A stretch of 64,000 nucleotides of DNA from Ramlibacter paludis (GCF_022012305.1 NZ_JAKLTM010000001.1:1-64000); one strand, 5' to 3'; positions 25,187 to 33,858 are shown, counted from the stretch's first letter. Made by a program: numbers and translations. Notes: generated by a model from the sequence alone, not told the origin.

Positions 25187-26601
25187 GCGACTTCCTGATT
25201 CGCAACGCCACGGCCATCCTCACCGGCTTGAAAGGCGATGCCGCTCGCGCACGAGGTTCCGACCTTCGGGTGCGCGCCGGCAAGATCACCGGGATCGGCA
25301 CGCTGGCGCCGTTGCCCGGCGAGCGCCAGGTCGATGCGAGCGGATGCGTGGTCTACCCCTCCTGGGTCAATACGCACCACCACCTGTTCCAGTCGCTGCT
25401 GAAAGGCGATCCGGAAGGCCTGAACGCGACGCTGTCGCCGTGGCTGCTGGCCACGCCGATGCGGCTGCGGCCGCTGATGACCGAAGAGGACTTCCGCCTG
25501 TCGGCACGTGTGGGCCTGCTGGAGCTGGCGCTTTCGGGCTGCGCCACGGTGGCCGATCACAACTACCACTACTTTCCCGGCATGCCTTACGACGGCAGCG
25601 CCATCCTGTTCGAGGAAGCGGCGAAGCTGGGGCTGCGCTTCGTGCTGTGCCGCGGCGGCGGCACGCTGTCACGCTTGCCCAGCAGTGACCTGCGGCCGGA
25701 GTCGCGACCGGAGACGCTGGACGGCTTCCTGCGCGACGTGCAGCGCGTCGCGCGCGAGTTCCACGATCCGGCGCCGGACGCGATGCAGCGCGTGGTGATG
25801 GCGCCGACCACGCCGCCGCACTCCATGCTGCCGGAGGAGATGCGCGAGACCGCGCGGGAGGCGCGCCGTCTCGGCCTGCGGCTGCACTCGCACCTGTCGG
25901 AGACCGTGCAATACCACGACGCCGTGCACGGCAAGCACGGCATGAAGCCCGTGCAGTTCTGCGAATCGATCGAGTGGCTGGGGCCGGACGTGTGGTTCGC
26001 GCACCTGGTGAAGCTGGACGAAGACGAGATCGCCTTGCTGGGCAAGACGCAGAGCGGCATCGCGCACTGCCCGCAAAGCAACGGGCGTCTGGGCAGCGGC
26101 ATCGCACCGGTGCGCCAGCTGGAGGCGGCCGGCGCGAAGGTGTCGATCGGCGTCGACGGCGCGGCGTCGAACGAAGCGGCGGACATGCTGTCGGAGACGC
26201 ATGCGGCCTGGTTGATGCAGCGGGCGCGGGGCGGACAGGATGCGGTCGCTTTGTACCGGGGTGGCCAGGGCGAAGGCGACGCGGCGGCGACGACCGTGGA
26301 AGACGTCGTGCGCTGGGGCAGCGCGGGCGGTGCGGCTGTGCTGGGGCTGGATGCGGTAGGGACGCTGGAGCCGGGCAAGGCGGCCGACATCTCGATCTAT
26401 GGCCTCGACCGCGATCCGCGCTATTTCGGGCTGCACGATCCGGCGATCGGGCCGGTGGCGAGCGGCGGCAATGCGGACCTGCGGTGGATGTTCGTGGCGG
26501 GGAAGGAAGTCGTGCGCGATGGGAAGGTGCCGGGGCTGGATGTGATCGAGCTGGGACGCAAGAGCGCGGCTGCGGTCAAAGGCATCCTGTCACGGCTTTG
26601 A
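25183..26601 (+). CDS. Amidohydrolase, 8-oxoguanine/pterin deaminase-like
   Basis: A 472-residue zinc amidohydrolase of the cytosine/guanine deaminase group (ATZ/TRZ/8-oxoguanine deaminase-like). Metal ligands: HxH in NTHHHLFQSLLKG (H65, H67), His in LHSHLSETVQYHD, His in WFAHLVKLDEDE and Asp in SIGVDGAASNEA. The final LEPGKAADISIYGLD is universal in this group. The HHHLFQ and CATVADHNYHYFP blocks resemble 8-oxoguanine and isoxanthopterin deaminases more than atrazine chlorohydrolase. It would remove an amino group from a guanine-, pterin- or triazine-like ring. Position behind the Rieske pair suggests it acts on their product or substrate. Confidence 0.88.
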   Translation: MSDFLIRNATAILTGLKGDAARARGSDLRVRAGKITGIGTLAPLPGERQVDASGCVVYPSWVNTHHHLFQSLLKGDPEGLNATLSPWLLATPMRLRPLMTEEDFRLSARVGLLELALSGCATVADHNYHYFPGMPYDGSAILFEEAAKLGLRFVLCRGGGTLSRLPSSDLRPESRPETLDGFLRDVQRVAREFHDPAPDAMQRVVMAPTTPPHSMLPEEMRETAREARRLGLRLHSHLSETVQYHDAVHGKHGMKPVQFCESIEWLGPDVWFAHLVKLDEDEIALLGKTQSGIAHCPQSNGRLGSGIAPVRQLEAAGAKVSIGVDGAASNEAADMLSETHAAWLMQRARGGQDAVALYRGGQGEGDAAATTVEDVVRWGSAGGAAVLGLDAVGTLEPGKAADISIYGLDRDPRYFGLHDPAIGPVASGGNADLRWMFVAGKEVVRDGKVPGLDVIELGRKSAAAVKGILSRL

Positions 26602-26608
26602 ACTTGCC

Positions 26609-26670
26609 GGTCATCCCCGCGAAGGCGGGGACCCAGGGCGCCCTGGCTTCCCGCCTTCGCGGGAATGACG
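26609..26670. repeat. REP-like hairpin element, copy 4
   Basis: GGTCATCCCCGCGAAGGCGGGGACCCAGG and CCTGGCTTCCCGCCTTCGCGGGAATGAC lie between the convergent amidohydrolase and thioesterase genes, seven bases from the first stop. It probably acts as a terminator for both. Confidence 0.8.
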
Positions 26671-27156
26671 TCACGCAATGATGTAAGCCGCCGCCCCCGT
26701 CGCCAGCAGCTTCCCGTCCGCCCCCATGAACTCCATCCGCGTGCTCGCCACCCGCGAGCCGAGCCGCAGCACCTCGGCCTGCAGCTCGAACGCCTCGCCG
26801 ATGCCTGGCCGCAGGTAATCGATCCGCAGGTCGATCGTCCCGAGCTTGCCGAAGCGCTGCAGCCTTTGCCCCGGCGCTTCGTCCATGTGGCGGGCACCGA
26901 TGGCCGCCATCACGGCCAGCCCGCCCATGGCGTCGAGACCGGCGCTGATCACGCCGCCGTGGATGCGGTTGAAGCTGTAGTGGCCCACCAGGTCCGGCTT
27001 CATCGCGATGCGGCCGGTCACACGCTCCGGCTTGAGGCTGGTGATGCGCAGGCCCAGCACGCGGTTGAACAGGATCTTGTCCTCGAAGATCTCCTTGAGT
27101 CCGGCGACGAACGCGTCTTCGAACTCGATGGGAACCGGCGGCGGATGGCGCGTCAT
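26671..27156 (-). CDS. PaaI-like hotdog thioesterase
   Basis: A 161-residue hotdog-fold acyl-CoA thioesterase. YSFNRIHGGVISAGLDAMGG at about 70-89 is the catalytic helix of the PaaI group, with the HGG-like turn and Asp. GTIDLRIDYLRPG is the core strand pair. It is the last gene of the leftward Atu/Liu-like operon; its ATG overlaps the acyl-CoA dehydrogenase stop (4 bases). It could release CoA from dead-end acyl-CoA esters of the pathway. Confidence 0.85.
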   Translation of the reverse strand: MTRHPPPVPIEFEDAFVAGLKEIFEDKILFNRVLGLRITSLKPERVTGRIAMKPDLVGHYSFNRIHGGVISAGLDAMGGLAVMAAIGARHMDEAPGQRLQRFGKLGTIDLRIDYLRPGIGEAFELQAEVLRLGSRVASTRMEFMGADGKLLATGAAAYIIA

Positions 27157-28349
27157 AGCCCGAGCTGCCTCGCGGCCAGGTCCTTCATGATCTCCTCCGC
27201 ACCGCCCCCGATCATCATCACCTTCACCTCCCGGTAGATCCGTTCGCTCCTGGTCCCGCGCATGTAGCCCATGCCGCCGAGGATCTGCACCGCCTGGTCG
27301 GCGCAGAACTGCATCGCCTGCGTGGCGTGGTTCTTCAGCATGCAGATCTGGGCCACCAGGTTGGGGTCAACGAAATTGGGGTCAGAACCCAATTTCTCGA
27401 GGGAAATTGGGTTCTGACCCCAATTTTGATCTGCGGTCTCGGTCACCTGATGCAGCCACGCTTCGGTCGAAGAGATGCGCATCTGCATGTCCACCAGCTT
27501 GTGGCGGATCACCTGCTTCTCGACCAGCGGGCCGCCGAAGGCGTGGCGGTCGCGGGCCCAGGCGAGGGCTTCGTCGTGACACGCCTGCGCGAAGCCCAGG
27601 GCCAGCGCCGACATCGCCAGTCGCTCGCCATTGAAGTTGCCCATGATCATCCGGAAGCCGGCGCCCTCTTCGCCGACCAGGTAGCGCGCGGGCACACGCA
27701 CCTCGTCGAAGCGCAGCTGCGCGGTGTCGCTGCACAGCCAGCCCATCTTGTCGAGGCGCGTGCGCGAGAGGCCTTGGCTGTCGCCCGGGACGACGAGCAT
27801 CGAGATCCCTTTCGTGCCGGGCTCGCCGGTGCGCACCGCCACCGTGATCCAGTCGGCGCGCATGCCGGACGTGATGAAGACCTTCTCGCCGCTGACGACG
27901 TAGTCGTCGCCGTCGCGGCGCGCGCGCGTCCGCAGGGCGGCCACGTCCGAGCCGCCATCCGGCTCAGTGATCGCCAGCGCCGCGATCTTCTCGCCGCGCA
28001 GCACACCCGGCACGATTTCCTTCTGCAAGGCCTCGCTGCCGTGCCGAAGGATCGGCGGCAGCGCGATGTTGTGCGAGAACAGGCTGGCCAGCACCCCGCC
28101 GCTCGCGCCCCAGCGCGCCATGGCGACCGACAACGCATTGCGCACCGCATAAGGCGCCGGCACGCCGCCCAGTTCCTCCGGATAACCCATGCCGAGGATG
28201 CCCAGCTGCCCCGCCTCGCGGTACAGCTCGCGCGGCACTTCGCCCACCGCTTCCCACTGCGCGACATGCGGCACCACGCGGTCGTTCATGAAACGGCGCA
28301 CGCTGTTGGCCAGCGTCGCCAGGTCGAAGCCCAGGTCGTCGTCGTTCAT
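27153..28349 (-). CDS. Acyl-CoA dehydrogenase with in-frame repeat insertion
   Basis: A 398-residue FAD acyl-CoA dehydrogenase that makes an enoyl-CoA. Family blocks: IAALAITEPDGGSDVAALRT, YVVSGEKVFITSGMRADW, the middle GDSQGLSRTRLDKMGW and the C-terminal MQFCADQAVQILGGMGYMRG and REVKVMMIGGGAEEIM. Between TETAD and VAQICMLKNHA lies a segment (QNWGQNPISLEKLGSDPN and a few more residues) that has no counterpart in the family as I know it and is encoded by the palindrome at 27373-27426. The frame is kept, so the protein may still fold, with an extra loop between C-terminal-domain helices. ATG at 28349 overlaps the biotin carboxylase stop. Confidence 0.88.
   Translation of the reverse strand: MNDDDLGFDLATLANSVRRFMNDRVVPHVAQWEAVGEVPRELYREAGQLGILGMGYPEELGGVPAPYAVRNALSVAMARWGASGGVLASLFSHNIALPPILRHGSEALQKEIVPGVLRGEKIAALAITEPDGGSDVAALRTRARRDGDDYVVSGEKVFITSGMRADWITVAVRTGEPGTKGISMLVVPGDSQGLSRTRLDKMGWLCSDTAQLRFDEVRVPARYLVGEEGAGFRMIMGNFNGERLAMSALALGFAQACHDEALAWARDRHAFGGPLVEKQVIRHKLVDMQMRISSTEAWLHQVTETADQNWGQNPISLEKLGSDPNFVDPNLVAQICMLKNHATQAMQFCADQAVQILGGMGYMRGTRSERIYREVKVMMIGGGAEEIMKDLAARQLGL
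27373..27426. repeat. 54-bp perfect palindrome inside a coding region
   Basis: Arms of 24 bases (27373-27396 and 27403-27426) are exact reverse complements around the loop TCGAGG. Each arm is itself nearly palindromic (AAATTGGG...CCCAATTT). A further partial direct copy, TTGGGGTCA, stands at 27361-27369. It inserts whole codons into the dehydrogenase gene and is far more AT-rich than the surroundings. Confidence 0.93.
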
Positions 28350-30199
28350 GCCGCGGCCGCCAGCGTCAGGAGAACGCGCGCCGTGGCCACCTGCTGGCCC
28401 GGCTGCACGTGCACGCTCTGCACCACGCCGTCGCGCGGCGCGGCCAGCGCGTGCTCCAGCTTCATCGATTCGATCACCAGCAAGGTTTCCCCTTTCTTCA
28501 CGCTGCTGCCGGCGCCGGCCTGCACCGCGATCACTTTCCCGTTGAAGGGCGCGCGCACCTCGCTCGCGCCGCCGCCCGCGCCATCCGCCTCGGGCGGCTC
28601 GAAAGATGCATCGGCGACGAACAGGTCGACCGCGCCGACCTGCACGTGCCACTGCCCGGTCCCGGTTTCCACCACCGTGGCCTGCGACGGCAGCACGCCG
28701 TCGGATTCACGCAAGGGCACGTCCAGCACCGCATCGCGATGGCGCACGCGCAGCGGCCGCTCGAAGGGCGAGGCCAGCGACGGGGCGGAGCCTTGCGGCA
28801 GCAGCGCCGCGCAGGCCGCCTCGGGCACGTAGCCGATCTTCTCGTCCTGCAGTTCGCGCCGCAGTTCCTCGCCGTGTTCGGCCAGGAAGGGCACCAGCGC
28901 CTCGCCGCGCGCGAACACCGGATGGCGCAGGCAGGCCGCGAGGAAGCGGCGATTCGTCGGCAGCCCCAGCACGCGCAGGTCGTCCAAAGCGGCCGTGAGC
29001 TGCGTCAGGGCCTGCGCGCGGGTCGGCGCATGCGCAATGAGTTTCCCGAGCATGCTGTCGTAATAGGGCGAGACGCGCATGCCTTCGGCGATGGCGTGGT
29101 CGAAGCGCAGCGGCGGCTCCCCGCCGAAGTGCCGCACCACGCCGGTGTGCGGCCGGAACTCCTCGTCCTCCGCGCACAAGCGCACTTCGATCGCATGGCC
29201 GTTCAGGCGCACTTCCTTCTGCCGCCGCGGCAGTTCCTCGCCGCAGGCCACGCGCAATTGCCACTCGACGAGGTCGAAGCCGGTGAGCGCCTCCGTCACC
29301 GGGTGCTCCACCTGCAGCCGCGTATTCATTTCCATCAGGAAGAAGTCCTGGCCTTCCAGCAGGAATTCGACCGTGCCCGCGCCGACATAGCCCGCGGCCT
29401 GCGCCAGCTCCACCGCGCACTGGCCCATGCGCTCGCGCAAGGCCGCATCGACCGCGGGACTCGGCGACTCCTCGATCAGCTTCTGGTGCCGCCGCTGCAC
29501 CGAGCAATCGCGCTCGCCCAGGTGGATGCCGCCGCCATGCATGTCGCAGAAGACCTGCACCTCCACATGGCGCGGACGCAGCAGGGCGCGCTCCAACAGC
29601 AGCTCGCCGGAACCGAAAGCGGACTCGGCTTCCGACCGGGCGCTGCGCAGCGCAGCGGGCAAGTCCGTCGCTTCCATCACGAGGCGCATGCCTCGCCCGC
29701 CACCACCCGCCGCAGCCTTCACCATCAGCGGATAACCGATCTCGCCCGCCGCCGCCAGCAGGCGCTCGTCACCCTGGTCCTTGCCCTGGTAACCCGGCAG
29801 GCAGGGAATGCCCCGCGCCTGCGCCAGTTCCTTGGCGCGCGATTTGTTGCCCAAGGTTCGGATGGCGCCGGCCGGCGGTCCGATCCACAGCAGCCCCGCA
29901 TCCTCGACCGCCTGCGCGAAGTCGGCGTTCTCGCTCAGGAAGCCGTAGCCCGGATGCACCGCGTCGGCGCCGCTGGCCCGCGCCGCGGCAATCAGCTTGT
30001 CGATGCGCAGGTAGGACTCGGCCGGCGTATTGCCGCCCAGCCCGTAGGAGCGCCCGGCTTCGCGCACGTGCAGCGCCTGCGCATCGGCCTCGGAGTACAC
30101 CGCCACCGTCGCGATGCCCATCGCGCGCGCGGTGCGCAGCACGCGGCGCGCGATCTCCCCGCGGTTGGCAACCAGCAGGCGGCGGATCTGCAAGCTCAT
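28346..30199 (-). CDS. Biotin carboxylase/BCCP subunit of an acyl-CoA carboxylase
   Basis: A 617-residue alpha subunit. Domains: biotin carboxylase N-terminal (LLVANRGEIARRVLRTARAMG), ATP-grasp (MVKAAAGGGGRGMRLV near 160; EMNTRLQVEHPVTE near 285), C-terminal carboxylase domain, linker, and a biotinyl domain whose acceptor Lys is in VIESMKLEHAL (about residue 578). It carboxylates biotin and, with the beta subunit at 31385-32962, an acyl-CoA. Geranyl-CoA (AtuF), methylcrotonyl-CoA (LiuD) and propionyl-CoA carboxylases share this layout; gene order favours the first two. ATG at 30199 overlaps the preceding stop by four bases. Confidence 0.9.
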   Translation of the reverse strand: MSLQIRRLLVANRGEIARRVLRTARAMGIATVAVYSEADAQALHVREAGRSYGLGGNTPAESYLRIDKLIAAARASGADAVHPGYGFLSENADFAQAVEDAGLLWIGPPAGAIRTLGNKSRAKELAQARGIPCLPGYQGKDQGDERLLAAAGEIGYPLMVKAAAGGGGRGMRLVMEATDLPAALRSARSEAESAFGSGELLLERALLRPRHVEVQVFCDMHGGGIHLGERDCSVQRRHQKLIEESPSPAVDAALRERMGQCAVELAQAAGYVGAGTVEFLLEGQDFFLMEMNTRLQVEHPVTEALTGFDLVEWQLRVACGEELPRRQKEVRLNGHAIEVRLCAEDEEFRPHTGVVRHFGGEPPLRFDHAIAEGMRVSPYYDSMLGKLIAHAPTRAQALTQLTAALDDLRVLGLPTNRRFLAACLRHPVFARGEALVPFLAEHGEELRRELQDEKIGYVPEAACAALLPQGSAPSLASPFERPLRVRHRDAVLDVPLRESDGVLPSQATVVETGTGQWHVQVGAVDLFVADASFEPPEADGAGGGASEVRAPFNGKVIAVQAGAGSSVKKGETLLVIESMKLEHALAAPRDGVVQSVHVQPGQQVATARVLLTLAAAA

Positions 30200-31371
30200 T
30201 CCTTCGCCGGCCGCTTGGCTACGCCCATCAGCCGGGCCAGGATCTGCAGCATCACCTCGTCGGCGCCGCCGCCGATCGAAGCCAGGCGGCCGTCCCGGAA
30301 CATGCGTGCCACCTTGTTCTCCCAGGTGAAGCCCATGCCGCCCCAGAACTGCAGGCAGGTGTCCGGCACCGTGCGGTTCAGGCGGCCCGCCTTCAGCTTG
30401 GCCATCGAGGCGAGTTCGAGCACGTCCTGGCCCTGCACGTAGAGGTCGCAGGCGCGGTAGGTCAGCGCCCGCAGCGCCTCCACCTCGGTCTTGCATTCGG
30501 CCAGCTTGAACTGCACCCACTGCTGATCGGCCAGCGCGGCGCCGAACAGCTTGCGCTCCTGCGCCCAGTCGATCGTCCATTGAATGCAGTTGGTGAGCGA
30601 CTGCAGGCAGCTCGCCGCGGCCCACAGGCGCTCCTCCTGGAACTGCTGCATCTGATAGATGAAGCCCTGGCCTTCGGCGCCGATGCGATACCGTTGCGGC
30701 ACCCGCACTTCGTCGAAGTAGATCAGGCCGGTGTCGCTGCTGTTCATGCCGATCTTGCGGATCTTGCGCGCCACCTCGATGCCGGGGCGCAGCTTGCCGT
30801 TCTCGCGCATGGGCACGATCACCAGCGACTTGTTCCTGTGCACGGGACCTTCGCCGGTGTTCACCAGCATGCACATCCAGTCGGCCTGCAGGCTGTTGGT
30901 GATCCACATCTTCTGGCCGCTGATCACGTAGTCGTCACCGTCCTTGCGGGCGCGGCTCTTGATGCCGGAGACGTCGCTGCCCGCACCCGGCTCGCTCACG
31001 CCGATGCAGGCCACGGCGTCACCCGCGATGGCCGGCGCCAGGAACTCGCGCTTCAGCTCCTCGCTGCCGAAGCGCGCCAGCGCCGGCGTGGCCATGTCGG
31101 TCTGCACGCCGATGGCCATGGGCACGCCGCCGCACTCGATGTGGCCGAGCGCTTCGGCCATCGCCATCGAGTACGAGTAGTCGAGGCCTGCGCCGCCGTG
31201 CTCCTCCGGCTTGCACAGCCCGAGCAGCCCCAGCTGGCCCAGGCGCTTGAAGACCTGGTGCGCGGGAAAGATCTCGGCCTCCTCCCACTCCTCGACGTGG
31301 GGATTGATCTCCTCGGCTATGAAGCGTTTCAGCGTCTTCTGGATCTCGAGGTGTTCGTGGCTGTAGTCCAT
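30196..31371 (-). CDS. Acyl-CoA dehydrogenase, citronellyl-CoA dehydrogenase (AtuD)-like
   Basis: A 391-residue flavoprotein. The N-terminus (MDYSHEHLEIQKTLKRFIA, then INPHVEEWE) and CGGVPMAIGVQTDMATPALA follow the AtuD/CAIA-like group, as far as I can recall the Pseudomonas sequence. Core blocks: CIGVSEPGAGSDVSGIK, YVISGQKMWITNSLQADW, TCLQFWGGMGFTWENKV and ASIGGGADEVMLQ. It would oxidise citronellyl-CoA or a related branched acyl-CoA to the 2-enoyl ester that the carboxylase uses. It lies 13 bases after the carboxyltransferase stop and overlaps the biotin carboxylase gene. Confidence 0.88.
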   Translation of the reverse strand: MDYSHEHLEIQKTLKRFIAEEINPHVEEWEEAEIFPAHQVFKRLGQLGLLGLCKPEEHGGAGLDYSYSMAMAEALGHIECGGVPMAIGVQTDMATPALARFGSEELKREFLAPAIAGDAVACIGVSEPGAGSDVSGIKSRARKDGDDYVISGQKMWITNSLQADWMCMLVNTGEGPVHRNKSLVIVPMRENGKLRPGIEVARKIRKIGMNSSDTGLIYFDEVRVPQRYRIGAEGQGFIYQMQQFQEERLWAAASCLQSLTNCIQWTIDWAQERKLFGAALADQQWVQFKLAECKTEVEALRALTYRACDLYVQGQDVLELASMAKLKAGRLNRTVPDTCLQFWGGMGFTWENKVARMFRDGRLASIGGGADEVMLQILARLMGVAKRPAKE

Positions 31372-31384
31372 GGGCTCCGTCTCC

Positions 31385-32962
31385 TCACATGCGCGCGACG
31401 CCGAACTGCAGCGGTCGCAGGTCCTTCGCTTCCGCCTCGGCGATGGTGTCCAGGCAGAACGCCAGCACCGAACGGGTGTCGCGCGGGTCGATCACGCCGT
31501 CGTCCAGCAGCAGGCCCGAGGTGTAGAAGGCATCGGCCTGCGCCTCGAACAGCGCGACGATCTTGTCGAATTGCGCCTGCGACTGCGCCGCGTCGGGCGC
31601 GATGCCTTTGCGCGCCAGCGCCGCCTCGGTGACGATCTGCATCGTGCGCGCCGCCTGCTCGCCGCCCATCACCGCGGTCTTCGCGCTCGGCCAGCTGAAG
31701 AGGAAGCGCGGCGCGTAGCCGCGCCCGCACATGCCGTAGTTGCCGGCGCCGAAGGAGGCGCCGCACTGGATGGTGAGCTGCGGCACCGTGGCGTTGGTCA
31801 CGGCCTGGATCATCTTGCTGCCATGCTTGATCATCCCGCCCTGCTCGCTTTCCTTGCCGACCATGTAGCCGGTGGTGTTCTGCAGGTAGACGATGGGGTG
31901 GCCCAGCTGGCACATCCACTGGATGAAATGTGTCGCCTTGTTGGCGCCGGCGACGTCGATCGGACCGTTGTTGGTGATGAAGCCGACCGCGTGGCCGCCG
32001 ATGCGGCCTTGCGCGCACACGGTGGCTGCGCCGTAGAGGGGCTTGAATTCCAGCAGCGATTGGTCGTCGACGAGCCGCGTGATCACCTCACGCATGTCGA
32101 CCGGCTCGCGAAGATTGGCGGGCATGATTCCGAGCAGTTCGTCCCGCTGCTCTTGCTCCCTCCCCCCCTGGGGCAGGGCTGGGGTGGGAGCGCTGCCGTC
32201 GCGCGCGAGGCGTGCAACGACATCCCGCGCGATGCCAAGCGCCTGCCGATCGTCCTCGGCGAGGTACTCCCCCAGCCCGGACACGCTCGTGTGCATCTCC
32301 GCCCCGCCGAGCTCCTCCTCCGTCGCCACCTCGCCCGTCGCCGCCATCAACAGCGGCGGCCCAGCGAGGAACGCGCGCGAGCGGCCCCGCACCATGATCA
32401 CCACGTCGCTCAGCCCCGGCATGTACGCACCACCGGCCGTCCCCGACCCGTGCTGCACGGTGATCACCGGAATGCCCGCGGCCGACAGGCGTGCCAGGTT
32501 GCGGAACAACGCCCCGCCCTGCACGAACCCTTCCACGCGATAGCGCAGGAGATTGGCGCCTGCGCTTTCGACCAGGTGGATGAAAGGCAGCTTGTTCTGC
32601 AGCGCCAGTTCCTGCACGCGCAGGATCTTCTCCAGCCCCATGGCCTGGATCGCGCCGGCATCAATGCCCGAGTCGCTCGCCACCACCATGCAACGCACGC
32701 CGCCGACGAATCCGATGCCGGCAATCATCCCGCCGCCCGGCACCGACGCCGCCGGGTCCTTGCTGTCCTGCAGGTAGCCGGCCAGCGAACACAAGGGCAG
32801 GAAGGGCGCGCCCGCGTCCAGCAGCAGGCCCACGCGTTCGCGCGGCAGCAACTGCCCGCGCCGCTCGAACACGGCGCGCGCCTCGGCCGACTTGTCGGCC
32901 GCCCGCTGTTCCAGCGCGCGCAGCTGCGCGACCCGCTCGCGCATCGCCTCTGCACGGCTCAC
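31385..32962 (-). CDS. Carboxyltransferase (beta) subunit of an acyl-CoA carboxylase
   Basis: A 525-residue beta subunit that moves CO2 from biotin to an acyl-CoA. Two crotonase-like halves are present: IPVITVQHGSGTAGGAYMPG and LQNTTGYMVGKESEQGGMIK, with CGASFGAGNYGMCGRGYAPR, all typical of methylcrotonyl-/geranyl-CoA carboxylase. A foreign-looking stretch, APTPALPQGGREQEQR, interrupts the linker near residue 265 and comes from a repeat (32155-32193). The GTG at 32962 overlaps the SDR stop (GTGA); ATG at 32944 is the alternative. Substrate choice (geranyl versus methylcrotonyl) cannot be read safely. Confidence 0.88.
   Translation of the reverse strand: MSRAEAMRERVAQLRALEQRAADKSAEARAVFERRGQLLPRERVGLLLDAGAPFLPLCSLAGYLQDSKDPAASVPGGGMIAGIGFVGGVRCMVVASDSGIDAGAIQAMGLEKILRVQELALQNKLPFIHLVESAGANLLRYRVEGFVQGGALFRNLARLSAAGIPVITVQHGSGTAGGAYMPGLSDVVIMVRGRSRAFLAGPPLLMAATGEVATEEELGGAEMHTSVSGLGEYLAEDDRQALGIARDVVARLARDGSAPTPALPQGGREQEQRDELLGIMPANLREPVDMREVITRLVDDQSLLEFKPLYGAATVCAQGRIGGHAVGFITNNGPIDVAGANKATHFIQWMCQLGHPIVYLQNTTGYMVGKESEQGGMIKHGSKMIQAVTNATVPQLTIQCGASFGAGNYGMCGRGYAPRFLFSWPSAKTAVMGGEQAARTMQIVTEAALARKGIAPDAAQSQAQFDKIVALFEAQADAFYTSGLLLDDGVIDPRDTRSVLAFCLDTIAEAEAKDLRPLQFGVARM
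32155..32193. repeat. GC-rich hairpin repeat inside a coding region
   Basis: GCTCCCTCCCCCCCTGGGG and GGCTGGGGTGGGAGC form an imperfect hairpin of a type widely dispersed in Burkholderiales, where its translation often reads PTPALPQGGRE or similar. Here it is read in frame within the carboxyltransferase. Confidence 0.7.
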
Positions 32963-33858
32963 GACTGCAGCACCTTGGGCGCCTCGTAGCGATGGAAGCC
33001 GTCGAAGGGCTTGACCGCATCGCGCTGCTGCGCCTCGGGCGCCGCCGCGACGTGGCCCCAGCCGAGGCGCACCTGCGGGCGCGCGCCGTCGATGCGCAAC
33101 ACGCTGCCGCTGATGAAGGACGCCGCCGGGCTGAGCAGGAAGACGATGCCCGCCGAGGTTTCGGCTTCGGTGCCGAAGCGCCCGGCTGGAACCGTCGCGC
33201 GCATGTCGCGCAGCATCGCACCCGCTTCCGGCGGGTAGTGGTCCATGCCGCTCGACGCGATGTAGCCGGGCGCCACGGCGTTCACGCGCACGCCGCTCTT
33301 GGCCCACTCCAGCGCCGCCGTTTCGGTGAAGCTCACCATGCCCGCCCGCGCCGCGCCGCTGTGCGCCATGCCGGGCATCGAGCCCCAGATGTCGGCCACG
33401 ATGTTGACGATCGCGCCGCCATGCGCCTGCATGGACTGCTTGTAGCACTCGCGCGCCACCAGGAAGCCGCCGGTGAGGTTGGTCGCCACGACGGCATCCC
33501 AGCCCTTGGCACTGATGTCTTCCAGCGGCGTGATGTACTGGCCGCCGGCGTTGTTCACCAGGCCGTGGATGCGCCCATGCGCCACCACGATCGCCTGGAC
33601 CACGTCCTGCACCTGCAGCTCGCTGCGGATGTCGCAGGCATGGAAGGCGCAGCGGCCGCCGTCGGCGACGATCTCGCTGGCGACGTGCTGCAGCTTGTCC
33701 AGCTTGCGTCCCAGCAGCACCACGTGCGCGCCCAGCGCCGCGAGTTCGTGCGCGGTGCAGCGCCCTATGCCGGAGCCGCCCCCGGTGACCAGCACCACCT
33801 GGCCCTGGAAGAGCCCGGAATGGAAGACGGAGCGATAGCCCTTGTGCTTGTCGTTCAT
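32959..33858 (-). CDS. Short-chain dehydrogenase/reductase (AtuB/AtuG-like context)
   Basis: A 299-residue classical SDR. NAD(P)-binding TGGGSGIGR at about 22-30, NNAGG at about 100, then the catalytic region; the usual YxxxK appears as SGAARAGMVS, where Tyr and Lys are replaced, so this resembles the 2,4-dienoyl-CoA reductase branch that lacks the classical Tyr. A C-terminal extension (ARPQVRLGWGHVAAAPEAQQ onward) of about 45 residues is unusual. ATG at 33858 overlaps the TetR stop. In Atu clusters such reductases act on acyclic terpenoid intermediates, but the role here is inferred from position. Confidence 0.8.
   Translation of the reverse strand: MNDKHKGYRSVFHSGLFQGQVVLVTGGGSGIGRCTAHELAALGAHVVLLGRKLDKLQHVASEIVADGGRCAFHACDIRSELQVQDVVQAIVVAHGRIHGLVNNAGGQYITPLEDISAKGWDAVVATNLTGGFLVARECYKQSMQAHGGAIVNIVADIWGSMPGMAHSGAARAGMVSFTETAALEWAKSGVRVNAVAPGYIASSGMDHYPPEAGAMLRDMRATVPAGRFGTEAETSAGIVFLLSPAASFISGSVLRIDGARPQVRLGWGHVAAAPEAQQRDAVKPFDGFHRYEAPKVLQS

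Noticed and set aside
25183..26601. Atrazine chlorohydrolase-type enzyme
   Set aside because: The metal-site and neighbouring blocks are nearer to 8-oxoguanine and pterin deaminases; no other triazine genes (AtzB, AtzC, AtzD types) are seen.
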